DNA from: an uncultured Clostridia bacterium | GTDB lineage: Bacteria; Bacillota; Clostridia; Oscillospirales; Ruminococcaceae | Assembly (NCBI GenBank): GCA_937871145.1 | Contig: CALMXN010000075.1 | Span: forward strand, 1-6,343 | Length of the DNA stretch: 6,343 nucleotides | Direction of reading: 5' to 3' | Shown: positions 1 through 6,343 of the stretch, piece after piece | How positions within the stretch are numbered: the stretch's first letter is position 1 | Layout of the letters: each line of letters begins with the position of its first letter | Notes under the pieces: generated by a model | Told to the model about the DNA's origin: nothing | Seen by the model: the letters and a program-made list of their open reading frames with translations, nothing else | Databases searched by the model: none | Position numbers and translations under genes: made by a program

Positions 1-94
1 TATTTTCATTTGCAAAGGAAGAATGTGATAATGCTTCGTACAAAAGCTTGTCATTCTTGTAGTTATAACCTATTATCCTTTGAAATTCTTTCAT
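1..94 (-). CDS. rnc: Ribonuclease III, N-terminal fragment (runs off the left edge)
   Basis: The first 31 codons of an RNase III gene, cut by the window edge. RNase III cleaves double-stranded RNA in the cytoplasm and starts maturation of the rRNA precursor and of some mRNAs. The visible protein begins MKEFQRIIGYNYKNDKLLYE and continues ALSHSSFANEN. This matches the start of the family: a helix with an 'IGY.F....LL.EAL' pattern, followed by the 'ALTHSSYANE' signature. The catalytic ERLEFLGDA helix would lie beyond the edge and cannot be checked. The ATG is well supported: the in-frame triplets TGA and TAG lie just upstream, and AGAAGG sits 8 bases before it. The gene follows plsX after 24 bases with no visible terminator, so it is probably co-transcribed. 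In Bacillus, fabD, fabG and acpP separate plsX from rnc; none is present here. The identification rests on only 31 residues, but the signature is distinctive. Confidence 0.86.
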   Translation of the reverse strand, partial: MKEFQRIIGYNYKNDKLLYEALSHSSFANEN

Positions 95-102
95 TTTGTA
101 AA

Positions 103-108
103 CCTTCT
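103..108 (-). promoter_or_regulatory. Ribosome binding site of rnc
   Basis: AGAAGG on the minus strand, 8 bases before the rnc ATG. It is an imperfect Shine-Dalgarno sequence at good spacing. It supports the ATG at 94-92 and lies in the 24-base gap after the plsX stop. Confidence 0.7.
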
Positions 109-118
109 ATCAAGTATT

Positions 119-1138
119 TTATTCAGCTATTTCTGCTGACTTTTTTGTCATTGCTGACAATGACGCTGATATTTCATCAATTACCTTTGCTTTTACAAAA
201 GCATCAGCCTGTCTTATTGCATTGTAGAATGCCTTAGCATCTGAACTACCGTGTGCTTTGATTACTGGCTTTGATGTACCAAGAAGCGGTGCTCCGCCAT
301 ATTCAGAATAGTCCATTTTCTTCTTGAACGCTTTGACTTTTTTAAGTACAAGAATTCCTGCAATTTTAGATTTTATTCCTGTAAGTAGTATATCCTTTAA
401 AGTCTTTCCAAAGAATGAACCCATTCCTTCATAAAGCTTCAAGGCAACATTTCCTGTATAACCATCTGTTACGATAACAGAACATTCACCCTTTGGGATT
501 TCTCTTGCTTCGATATTTCCAACAAAATTAACAGGTGCCTTTTCAAGCTGTTCATATGTTTCAAGCTCTAAAGCTCGTCCTTTTGATTTTTCTGCGCCTA
601 TGTTAAGAAGTCCTACGCTTGGGTTATTAATACCCATAATCTTATTCATATAGCAAGAACCCATAATACCGAATTGTGTGAGCATTTCAGGGCGACAATC
701 TGCATTTGCACCAACGTCAAGAAACATTGTAGGATCTTTTGCTGTTGGCATTATTGTGGCGAGTGCAGCTCTTTTTATTCCTTTAAGACGTTTTACTATG
801 AATGTTGAGCCGACAACAAGTGCGCCAGTGCTACCTGCACTGACAAAAGCGTCGCCCTCACCATCAACAAGTGCTTTCATTCCGACAGCCATTGAACATT
901 CTGACTTTTCTTTGAGAATTGTTGTAGGTTCATCGCATATTTCAATAACATCAGGAGCTTGTTTTATTGTTATTCCGTTTAAAGAAACGCTGTTCTTCCA
1001 TGCAGTTTCCTTTATTATATCTTCATTACCAACAAGTATGACTTCAACGTTTTCAAGCTTTTCAACGGCCATTGCGCTTCCCTTTAGAACTTCCAAAGGG
1101 GCATTATCCCCACCAAAAGCGTCAACTATTATTTTCAT
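119..1138 (-). CDS. plsX: Phosphate acyltransferase PlsX
   Basis: PlsX converts acyl-ACP and inorganic phosphate to acyl-phosphate, the acyl donor used by the membrane enzyme PlsY in the first step of phospholipid synthesis. It is a peripheral, membrane-associated cytoplasmic enzyme. The 339-residue product is normal length for the family and has its landmarks in order: MKIIVDAFGGDNAP at the N-terminus, VSAGSTGA (99-106), DVGAN (141-145), NIGAEKSKG (179-187), GNIEAREI (207-214), VTDGYTGN (223-230), YGGAPLLG (280-287) and IKAHGSS (293-299). A basic stretch (266-274, KKVKAFKKK) may help membrane contact; that is inference. Two starts are possible. The ATG at 1138 gives the family's usual MK(I/V) start but is 11 bases from AAGGAG. 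A GTG at 1144 is 5 bases from it, adds two residues (MN) and overlaps the trmFO stop as GTGA. I prefer the ATG on family grounds. Either way translation is probably coupled to trmFO. rnc follows directly. Confidence 0.96.
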   Translation of the reverse strand: MKIIVDAFGGDNAPLEVLKGSAMAVEKLENVEVILVGNEDIIKETAWKNSVSLNGITIKQAPDVIEICDEPTTILKEKSECSMAVGMKALVDGEGDAFVSAGSTGALVVGSTFIVKRLKGIKRAALATIMPTAKDPTMFLDVGANADCRPEMLTQFGIMGSCYMNKIMGINNPSVGLLNIGAEKSKGRALELETYEQLEKAPVNFVGNIEAREIPKGECSVIVTDGYTGNVALKLYEGMGSFFGKTLKDILLTGIKSKIAGILVLKKVKAFKKKMDYSEYGGAPLLGTSKPVIKAHGSSDAKAFYNAIRQADAFVKAKVIDEISASLSAMTKKSAEIAE

Positions 1139-1140
1139 AT

Positions 1141-2451
1141 TCACACAATCTCCTTTTCTTTTAATACTTTATCGAGTTCTGCTAGGCCTCTTTGTGCTAT
1201 TGCAGAATATTTCAGCTTTTTATCTCTTATTCTTTCAGGAAGTTCAGGGAGAATTCCCATATTACTGCCCATAGGCTGAAAGTTTATTACGCTTTCATCA
1301 CTTATATATTTTGATAATGCGCCTAACATTGTTTCTTTCGGCAATGAAATCTGCTCGAGGTTATTAAGCTTTCTTGCAAGATTCAGACCAGCCATAATAC
1401 CGCTGGCTGCAGATTCTATATATCCTTCAACACCTGTAATCTGTCCCGCAAAATAAACCTTTTCATCTTTTCTCAGGCAAAAATGCTCGTCCAGAAGTCT
1501 TGGACTATCTAAAAATGAATTCCTGTGCATTACGCCATATCGCATGAATTCAGCATCCTTGAGTCCTGTAATGAGTGAGAAAACACGCTTCTGTTCACCA
1601 AATTTAAGGTTTGTCTGAAAACCGACAAGGTTGTATAATGTTCCGTCGTTATTTTCCTTACGGAGCTGTACAACAGCGTACGGACGCTTATCTGTACGAG
1701 GATCTGTTAGCCCAACTGGTTTTAATGGTCCAAAACGCATTGTGTCCTCGCCACGTTTTGCAAGGACTTCAATAGGCATACAACCCTCATAAACTTTAAA
1801 GCTTTGCTTGTCAAATTCCTTTAGTGGGGCTGATTCAGCGTTAATAAGTTCATTATAGAAAGTTAGGTACTCTTCCTTATTCATTGGGCAGTTAATATAG
1901 TCTGCCTCGCCCTTCCCATAACGTGATGCAAAGAAAACAAGGTCTTTGTCAAGGCTTTCATATGTGACGATTGGTGCGGCAGCATCAAAAAAGCTAAGAT
2001 AGCTACCACATTTATCTGAAATGCTTGTTGCAAGTCCACCAGATGTGAGAGGGCCTGTTGCTATTATAACATATCCGTCGGGGATATTTTCAATTTCTTC
2101 TGTAAAAATTTTTATACGTGAATGATTTTTGATTCTTTCTGTGACAAGGTCGGAGAATTTTTCTCTGTCAACTGCCAATGCTCCGCCAGCAGAAACACTT
2201 GTCTGTGCGGCACATTCCATTGTAAGTGAGCCAAGGCGACGCATTTCTTCCTTCAGCATTCCTGCTGCTGAGTCAATTCTTGCTGCCTTAAGGGAATTTG
2301 AACATACAAGCTCTGCAAAGCCTTTATAGGAATGAGCAGGTGAATACTTCACAGGCTTCATTTCATAAAGCTCAACATCTATATTATGATTTGCAAGCTG
2401 CCATGCCGTTTCACAGCCAGCAAGCCCTGCACCGATTACTTTTACTACCAT
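1141..2451 (-). CDS. trmFO: Folate- and FAD-dependent tRNA (uracil-54-C5)-methyltransferase TrmFO
   Basis: TrmFO makes 5-methyluridine at position 54 in the T-loop of tRNAs, using methylene-tetrahydrofolate as carbon donor and FADH2/NAD(P)H as reductant. This is the route of many Firmicutes, in place of SAM-dependent TrmA. The 436-residue length is typical. Visible features are the FAD-binding Rossmann turn GAGLAGCE (7-14), the family block FAELVCSNSLKA with Cys50, YEGCMPIEVLAKRGEDTMRF with Cys224 (221-240), GPLKPVGL (241-248), VQLRKEN (261-267), and the second FAD signature FAGQITGVEGYIESAASG (334-351). Cys50 and Cys224 match the two cysteines described as functionally important in the Bacillus enzyme (Cys53 and Cys226 there). 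The ATG overlaps the topA stop by one base (TAATG). The Shine-Dalgarno is weak (AAAGAG about 11 bases upstream), so translation probably depends on ribosomes finishing topA. The gene resembles GidA/MnmG, but its shorter length and cysteine motifs identify TrmFO. Confidence 0.97.
   Translation of the reverse strand: MVVKVIGAGLAGCETAWQLANHNIDVELYEMKPVKYSPAHSYKGFAELVCSNSLKAARIDSAAGMLKEEMRRLGSLTMECAAQTSVSAGGALAVDREKFSDLVTERIKNHSRIKIFTEEIENIPDGYVIIATGPLTSGGLATSISDKCGSYLSFFDAAAPIVTYESLDKDLVFFASRYGKGEADYINCPMNKEEYLTFYNELINAESAPLKEFDKQSFKVYEGCMPIEVLAKRGEDTMRFGPLKPVGLTDPRTDKRPYAVVQLRKENNDGTLYNLVGFQTNLKFGEQKRVFSLITGLKDAEFMRYGVMHRNSFLDSPRLLDEHFCLRKDEKVYFAGQITGVEGYIESAASGIMAGLNLARKLNNLEQISLPKETMLGALSKYISDESVINFQPMGSNMGILPELPERIRDKKLKYSAIAQRGLAELDKVLKEKEIV
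1150..1155 (-). promoter_or_regulatory. Ribosome binding site of plsX
   Basis: AAGGAG on the minus strand, made from two codons (Lys-Glu) near the 3' end of trmFO. It is 5 bases from the GTG at 1144 and 11 from the ATG at 1138, so spacing alone does not settle the start. It lies inside the upstream gene, as expected for translational coupling. Confidence 0.75.
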
Positions 2452-4532
2452 TATTTACTTAACTCTTTCTCAAAGCCACAGCCTTCCTTGTGGCATATTA
2501 ATTTACCTGATTTTCCGCCCTTCTGGAACAATGTCGAACCACAACGAGGGCATTTTTCAGCGACAGGGGTATCCCAGGTCATAAAGCTACAATTTGGGTT
2601 ATCCTCACAGCCAAAATATTTCTTTCCCTTTTTGGATTTCTTCTGTAGTACCTTTTTACCGCAGAATGGGCATAGTCCACCAGTCTCCTGAACAATTTTC
2701 TTAGTGTTCTTACATTCAGGGAAGCCAGGACAAGCAAGGAACTTTCCAAATCTGCCGATTTTAATAACCATATTGCGACCACATTCTTCGCAGATTATAT
2801 CAGTTTCCTCATCAGGGACTTTAACACGCTTACCCTCCATAGCTTCTTCTGCAGTTTTCAGGGTTTTGTCAAAGTCAGAATAGAAATCCTTTAAGGTTTC
2901 TACCCATTGTTTTTTGCCTAATTCAACATCGTCGAGGTCCTTTTCCATTCCTGCTGTAAACTTCACATCAACAATACGATTGAAATGCTCCCTCATAAGC
3001 TCAGTTGTAACTTCACCGAGAGAGGTTGGCTTTAGCTGTTTGCCATCACGTTCAACGTAGTTTCTTGTAATAATTGTTGTGATTGTCGGTGCGTAGGTAC
3101 TTGGACGGCCTATTCCGTTTTCTTCAAGTGCTTTGATAAGTGAAGCTTCAGTGTATCTTGCTGGTGGCTGTGTAAAATGCTGATTACCGTCAAGAGATTT
3201 TACCTTGAGAATATCTTCCTTTGTTATTTCAGGGAGAACACTGTTGTCCTCTGTGTTTTCCTCTTTTGATTCTTCATAGACAACTGTATAACCATCGAAT
3301 TTTACTGAATAACCAGAAGCTTTGAAGTTGCAGTCATTTGCAAGAATATCAACAGATACAGTATCGTGGAGAGCTTTTGCCATCTGACTTGCGATAAAGC
3401 GTTCCCATATAAGCTTATATAACTTATACTGGTCGGAAGTCAGGCTTTGCTTTATTCTTTCAGGAGTAAGCTCAGGCAAAGACGGACGGATAGCTTCATG
3501 GGCATCCTGTGAATTTGCTTTTGTTTTATAGAAGTTAGGCTTTTCAGGGAGATAATTATCCCCATACTTTTCGTTGATGTATTTGTAAGCAGCTGTTCGT
3601 GCTTCTTCAGAAATTCTCAGTGAGTCTGTTCTCATATATGTGATAAGACCTACTGCACCCATTCCAGCAACGTCAATACCTTCATAAAGCTCCTGTGCAG
3701 CCTTCATTGTTCTTCTTGCCTGAAAGCCAAGCCGACGGGAAGCTTCCTGCTGCAATGTAGATGTTGTAAACGGTGGCGCTGGTGATTTCTTGTGGACACT
3801 TTTCTTGACACCTGTTACAACAAAAGGAGAATGCTCAAGAGAAGCAAGAATCTTGTCGGCTTCTTCCTTTGAGTTTACATCAACCTTTTTACCGTTAATA
3901 CCTGTTAATTTCGCAGGGAAGACTTTTCTGCTACCTGGTGCTGTAAGTTTTGCATCAATTGACCAGTATTCCTGTGTAACGAACTCACGGATTTCATTTT
4001 CTCTGTCAACTATAATTCGAACAGCAACAGACTGAACTCGTCCAGCAGACAAGCCACGTCTTACCTTTTTCCATAAAAACGGGCTAAGCTTATATCCGAC
4101 AATTCTATCAAGGATACGGCGAGCCTGTTGTGCATTAACCAGATATAAATCAATTTCACGTGGCTGATCCATACCAGCCTTAACGCCTGTTTTAGTTATT
4201 TCATTGAAAGTAACTCTGTTCTTATCAGTTACATCAAGCCCAAGCATCTGTGCTAAGTGCCAGGATATTGCCTCTCCCTCACGGTCGGGGTCAGTTGCAA
4301 GATAAACATAGTCGCTCTTTTTAGCCTGTTTCTTAAGGCTTTTGATAAGCTCTTCCTTGCCTTTGATTTCTATATATTGAGGTGTAAAATCGTTTTCAAT
4401 ATCTACACCAATTTTAGATTTTGGAAGATCACGGATATGTCCCATTGAAGCAATTACTTCAAAGTTGTCACCGAGATATTTCTTTATTGTTTTTGCCTTA
4501 GCAGGCGACTCAACTATTACTAAATTTGACAT
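2451..4532 (-). CDS. topA: DNA topoisomerase I (type IA)
   Basis: TopA relaxes negative supercoils by cutting one strand through a 5'-phosphotyrosine link, passing the other strand and resealing. It balances gyrase on the chromosome. The 693 residues are close to the usual Firmicute length. The TOPRIM domain at the N-terminus carries VESPAKAKTI with Glu8 and the metal-binding DPDREGE (81-87). Further landmarks are LSAGRVQSVAVRI (161-173), the active-site block GLITYMRTDS (295-304) with catalytic Tyr299 and Arg301, HEAIRP (345-350) and ENGIGRPSTYAPTI (471-484). The C-terminus has three complete four-cysteine zinc ribbons: Cys581/584/601/607, 621/624/642/648 and 661/664/680/685. A short acidic loop (419-429) precedes the IGRPSTYA block. 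The ATG has GGAG 5 bases upstream and AAGGA 10 bases upstream, both in the 25-base gap after dprA. Its stop codon shares a base with the trmFO start. Nothing suggests truncation. Confidence 0.98.
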   Translation of the reverse strand: MSNLVIVESPAKAKTIKKYLGDNFEVIASMGHIRDLPKSKIGVDIENDFTPQYIEIKGKEELIKSLKKQAKKSDYVYLATDPDREGEAISWHLAQMLGLDVTDKNRVTFNEITKTGVKAGMDQPREIDLYLVNAQQARRILDRIVGYKLSPFLWKKVRRGLSAGRVQSVAVRIIVDRENEIREFVTQEYWSIDAKLTAPGSRKVFPAKLTGINGKKVDVNSKEEADKILASLEHSPFVVTGVKKSVHKKSPAPPFTTSTLQQEASRRLGFQARRTMKAAQELYEGIDVAGMGAVGLITYMRTDSLRISEEARTAAYKYINEKYGDNYLPEKPNFYKTKANSQDAHEAIRPSLPELTPERIKQSLTSDQYKLYKLIWERFIASQMAKALHDTVSVDILANDCNFKASGYSVKFDGYTVVYEESKEENTEDNSVLPEITKEDILKVKSLDGNQHFTQPPARYTEASLIKALEENGIGRPSTYAPTITTIITRNYVERDGKQLKPTSLGEVTTELMREHFNRIVDVKFTAGMEKDLDDVELGKKQWVETLKDFYSDFDKTLKTAEEAMEGKRVKVPDEETDIICEECGRNMVIKIGRFGKFLACPGFPECKNTKKIVQETGGLCPFCGKKVLQKKSKKGKKYFGCEDNPNCSFMTWDTPVAEKCPRCGSTLFQKGGKSGKLICHKEGCGFEKELSK

Positions 4533-4537
4533 GGTTT

Positions 4538-4547
4538 CTCCATCCTT
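4538..4547 (-). promoter_or_regulatory. Ribosome binding site of topA
   Basis: AAGGATGGAG on the minus strand offers two overlapping Shine-Dalgarno matches, GGAG 5 bases and AAGGA 10 bases before the topA ATG. It lies in the 25-base dprA-topA gap, which holds no visible terminator. Confidence 0.75.
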
Positions 4548-4557
4548 GTGTATTTAT

Positions 4558-5763
4558 TCAAAGGGAATATCTATTCCCTGCAAGTGCTTTAATATAACCG
4601 TCAATCTCAAGCTCTGTGAGTTCTGACAGCACCTGAGAAATATCCATATCCAATGCCTGAGATATTTCATCAGCGAGTAATGTACCGTCAGCTAAAAGCT
4701 CAGTAATTTGGCGTTTTGTTCCGTCAAGTGAAGATAAATCTGCTGTAGATGTTTCTTCAATAATCTGCTGTGGTTCTGTTACTTTCATTTTTGCAACAGT
4801 TCTTTTTCTTCTTTCTTTAGGCTGGGTGATTTCAGGAGCTTCTGTGCTTTTTATAAATATATTTTCAAAAGCCTTAATATCATTTGATTTATGTGAGAAA
4901 TTATCAAAATATTCATACAGGATATCAAGATGGCTGAAAACCGGTATTGCTCCGTCCCTTAAAAGTCCCGCAACGCCTGAAAACTTCTCATTAAAAATAT
5001 CATGTGGTGGGATACAGAAAATATCCTTACCCTGTGCAAGAGCGTGACTTGCGGTATTGAGTGAGCCACTTTTTGAGGAAGCCTCAACAACAAGCACACC
5101 AAGACTTAATCCCGAAATAAGACGGTTCCTTTGTTTGAAATTATCGTAAAAAGGCTTTGTTCCCGGGAAATACTCGCTTATTACTGCACCGTTTTTAGCA
5201 AGAACTCTTTTCAGCTTTGCATTTTCTGCGGGGTAGTCATAATCAAGCCCACAGCCAAGCACTGCAACAGTTCTGCTATGCTTCAATGCACATTTGTGTG
5301 CTATTGAGTCAATTCCATAAGCAAAGCCACTTACAAGTACTGTACCGACTTTTGAAAGTTCAGTGCAGATATTTTCAGCAACCTTAACACCATATTCGGA
5401 AGGTTCTCTTGCGCCGACTACTCCAAGGACAACGTCATCATCAATATAACTTAAATCACCATAACAGAATAGTATTGTAGGTGGATTATAAATTTCTCTT
5501 AGTCTTGACGGAAATTCATCATCCTCGAATGATATTATTCTCATATCATTTTTATGGCAATATTCAATTATCTTTTCAGATTGTTCAATATGAGTTGTTC
5601 TTACTGATTGCTTTTCCTTTTCAGAAAGACCTTTTATCTCTCCGTTTTTAAGTGCGGAGTAAATTGCTTCAATTTCATTATATTCTTTGGTGACATCCCA
5701 GAATCTATGGTTTGCAGGGCCGAAAACCTGTGCAACCCAGACCCAGTACTTTAGATTGTCCAA
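4558..5763 (-). CDS. dprA: DNA-processing protein DprA (Smf), RecA loader, with C-terminal winged helix
   Basis: DprA binds single-stranded DNA and loads RecA during natural transformation. It is also common in bacteria not known to be competent. I place the start at a TTG (5763-5761): a perfect AAGGAGG lies 6 bases before it, giving a 401-residue protein starting MDNLKYWVWVA. An in-frame GTG at 5796 would add 11 residues, but would put that ribosome site inside the coding region and overlap the upstream gene by 19 bases. Domains: an N-terminal helical region (about 1-75), a Rossmann-like DprA core (about 76-280) with GVVGAREPSEYG (114-125), SGFAYGID (145-152), QRNRLISGLS (211-220) and SGSLNTASHALAQGKDIF (232-249), a charged low-complexity linker (about 290-345, with KERRKRTVAKMK), and a DprA-type winged helix (about 346-401, ending GYIKALAGNRYSL). 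topA follows after 25 bases. Asn in SGSLNT, where SGSLIT is usual, is a small deviation. The family assignment is firm. Confidence 0.96.
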   Translation of the reverse strand: MDNLKYWVWVAQVFGPANHRFWDVTKEYNEIEAIYSALKNGEIKGLSEKEKQSVRTTHIEQSEKIIEYCHKNDMRIISFEDDEFPSRLREIYNPPTILFCYGDLSYIDDDVVLGVVGAREPSEYGVKVAENICTELSKVGTVLVSGFAYGIDSIAHKCALKHSRTVAVLGCGLDYDYPAENAKLKRVLAKNGAVISEYFPGTKPFYDNFKQRNRLISGLSLGVLVVEASSKSGSLNTASHALAQGKDIFCIPPHDIFNEKFSGVAGLLRDGAIPVFSHLDILYEYFDNFSHKSNDIKAFENIFIKSTEAPEITQPKERRKRTVAKMKVTEPQQIIEETSTADLSSLDGTKRQITELLADGTLLADEISQALDMDISQVLSELTELEIDGYIKALAGNRYSL

Positions 5764-5769
5764 TGAAAT

Positions 5770-5776
5770 CCTCCTT
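5770..5776 (-). promoter_or_regulatory. Strong ribosome binding site that sets the dprA start at TTG
   Basis: AAGGAGG on the minus strand is a full anti-Shine-Dalgarno match. It begins one base after the stop codon (TAG) of the methyltransferase gene and is 6 bases before the TTG at 5763-5761. This is the strongest ribosome site in the window, and it favours the TTG over the GTG at 5796. Confidence 0.88.
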
Positions 5777-5777
5777 A

Positions 5778-6343
5778 CTATTTGAGCATTTCCCACATAA
5801 TTATTCCCGTAGCCATTGCAGCGTTAAGTGAATTAATGTTACCTTGCATTTTAATAGTAAGTTTATTGTCACATCTGTTTGTTATGTCTTGTGGAAGTCC
5901 ATTACCCTCATTACCGATTACAACTGCACAGCAATCTGAAAAATCACTGTCGGTGAGCGATATTGCATCAGTGTCGATGACAGCCGCAAAGGTTTTAATT
6001 TTCTTTTCTTTTGCGAACGCAAAAAATTCTTCAATGGAAATATCGTCCCATATATTCATTCTGAATAGTGAGCCCATTGTCGAGCGGATAAGCTTCGGGT
6101 TGTAAATATCGCAGCAATCATTGATCAGGAATATTCCATTTATTCCGACAGCATCTGCGCTGCGGATGATTGTTCCGATATTACCAGGGTCCTGAAGATT
6201 GTTAAGGACAATGTATTTTCCATCAGTTAATATTTTATCAGTGTAATTATTTTTGTCAAGTTTTTGTACAATTGCATATATTCCCTGAGGGGTTGAAGTA
6301 TCAGATAACTTCTGTGAAAGCTCGTCTGTTATATAGAATAAAT
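5778..6343 (-). CDS. TrmH/SpoU-family RNA 2'-O-methyltransferase, C-terminal part (runs off the right edge)
   Basis: A SPOUT-class, SAM-dependent methyltransferase that modifies a ribose 2'-OH, probably in 23S rRNA. Its 5' end is outside the window. The frame stays open from the TAG at 5780-5778 to the edge, giving 187 visible residues. An ATG at 6077 is internal, because it falls inside the conserved KLIRSTMGSLFRM segment. The three SPOUT motifs are present in order: motif 1 NLQDPGNIGTIIRSADA (bases 6150-6203), motif 2 VIGNEGNGLP (about 5892-5920), and motif 3 IKMQGNINSLNAAMA near the C-terminus. Before motif 1, DTSTPQGIYAIVQ matches the linker after the N-terminal substrate-binding domain in RlmB/YsgA-like enzymes, so that domain is probably encoded beyond the edge. 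The usual motif 3 reads SLNVAVA; Ala-Ala-Met here is a mild variation. The target nucleotide cannot be told. A YsgA/RlmP-like rRNA enzyme is my best guess, tRNA Gm18 TrmH less likely. dprA follows after 14 bases. Confidence 0.93.
   Translation of the reverse strand, partial: LFYITDELSQKLSDTSTPQGIYAIVQKLDKNNYTDKILTDGKYIVLNNLQDPGNIGTIIRSADAVGINGIFLINDCCDIYNPKLIRSTMGSLFRMNIWDDISIEEFFAFAKEKKIKTFAAVIDTDAISLTDSDFSDCCAVVIGNEGNGLPQDITNRCDNKLTIKMQGNINSLNAAMATGIIMWEMLK

Noticed and set aside
10..237. 75-codon plus-strand open frame across the rnc-plsX junction
   Set aside because: It overlaps the rnc start and the plsX 3' end in antisense. The hydrophobic look (Leu/Phe-rich) comes from the reverse complement of Lys/Glu codons, not from a real membrane peptide.
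678..1274. 198-codon open frame on the plus strand opposite plsX and the end of trmFO
   Set aside because: It runs antisense to two strongly conserved genes, resembles no family I know, and its Ser/Thr/Phe-rich composition is what the reverse strand of AT-rich coding sequence gives.
2579..2782. 67-codon minus-strand open frame inside topA
   Set aside because: It is out of frame within the zinc-ribbon region of topA, whose cysteines are intact in the main frame.
2461..2830. Three repeated Cys-rich units at the topA 3' end as a possible recent tandem repeat
   Set aside because: They are the normal zinc ribbons of bacterial topoisomerase I. They share only the cysteine spacing and have diverged in sequence, so they are an ancient domain repeat.
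4533..4557. Possible terminator or promoter in the dprA-topA gap
   Set aside because: The gap is 25 bases, holds the topA ribosome site and has no stem followed by a T-run on the minus strand. It is too short for a convincing separate promoter, although one inside dprA cannot be excluded.
5782..6105. 107-codon plus-strand open frame opposite the methyltransferase gene
   Set aside because: It lies entirely antisense to conserved SPOUT motifs, and no ribosome site or family signature supports it. It is best explained as a shadow.
1..6343. A novel defence, mobile or biosynthetic system
   Set aside because: Every stretch is accounted for by tightly packed core genes. There are no direct or inverted repeats of note, no transposase, no unexplained long intergenic region and no visible composition break.

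Overview
This window looks like a stretch of ordinary housekeeping chromosome from a low-GC Gram-positive bacterium. The family mix and gene order suggest Clostridia, perhaps a Ruminococcus-like (Oscillospiraceae) lineage. The support is: a folate-dependent TrmFO directly behind topA, PlsX paired with RNase III, strong AGGAGG-type ribosome binding sites, use of TTG as a start codon, and visibly AT-rich sequence. The lineage is an inference from remembered gene neighbourhoods, not from a search.

All six genes lie on the minus strand, so they read from the right edge to the left. In transcription order they are: the 3' part of a TrmH/SpoU-family RNA 2'-O-methyltransferase (right edge to 5778), dprA (5763-4558), topA (4532-2451), trmFO (2451-1141), plsX (1138-119, or from a GTG at 1144), and the first 31 codons of rnc, encoding RNase III (94 to the left edge). 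Gaps are 14, 25, -1, 2 (or -4) and 24 bases. No terminator or promoter is visible between genes, and this packing suggests one polycistronic transcript. No stretch over 300 bases lacks a gene.

The genes serve different core processes. The methyltransferase, TrmFO and RNase III act on stable RNA (rRNA/tRNA modification and processing). DprA and TopA act on DNA (RecA loading on single strands; relaxation of negative supercoils). PlsX makes acyl-phosphate for phospholipid synthesis. They are probably grouped for growth-linked co-expression rather than as one pathway.

Three gene boundaries need attention. dprA very probably starts at a TTG behind a perfect AAGGAGG, not at the GTG 33 bases upstream. 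The methyltransferase continues in frame past its first internal ATG to the right edge, so it is much longer than the ORF that starts at that ATG. A short rnc fragment occupies the left edge. I found no mobile element, CRISPR array, tRNA, riboswitch, phage gene or defence system, and no evidence of a previously undescribed system.
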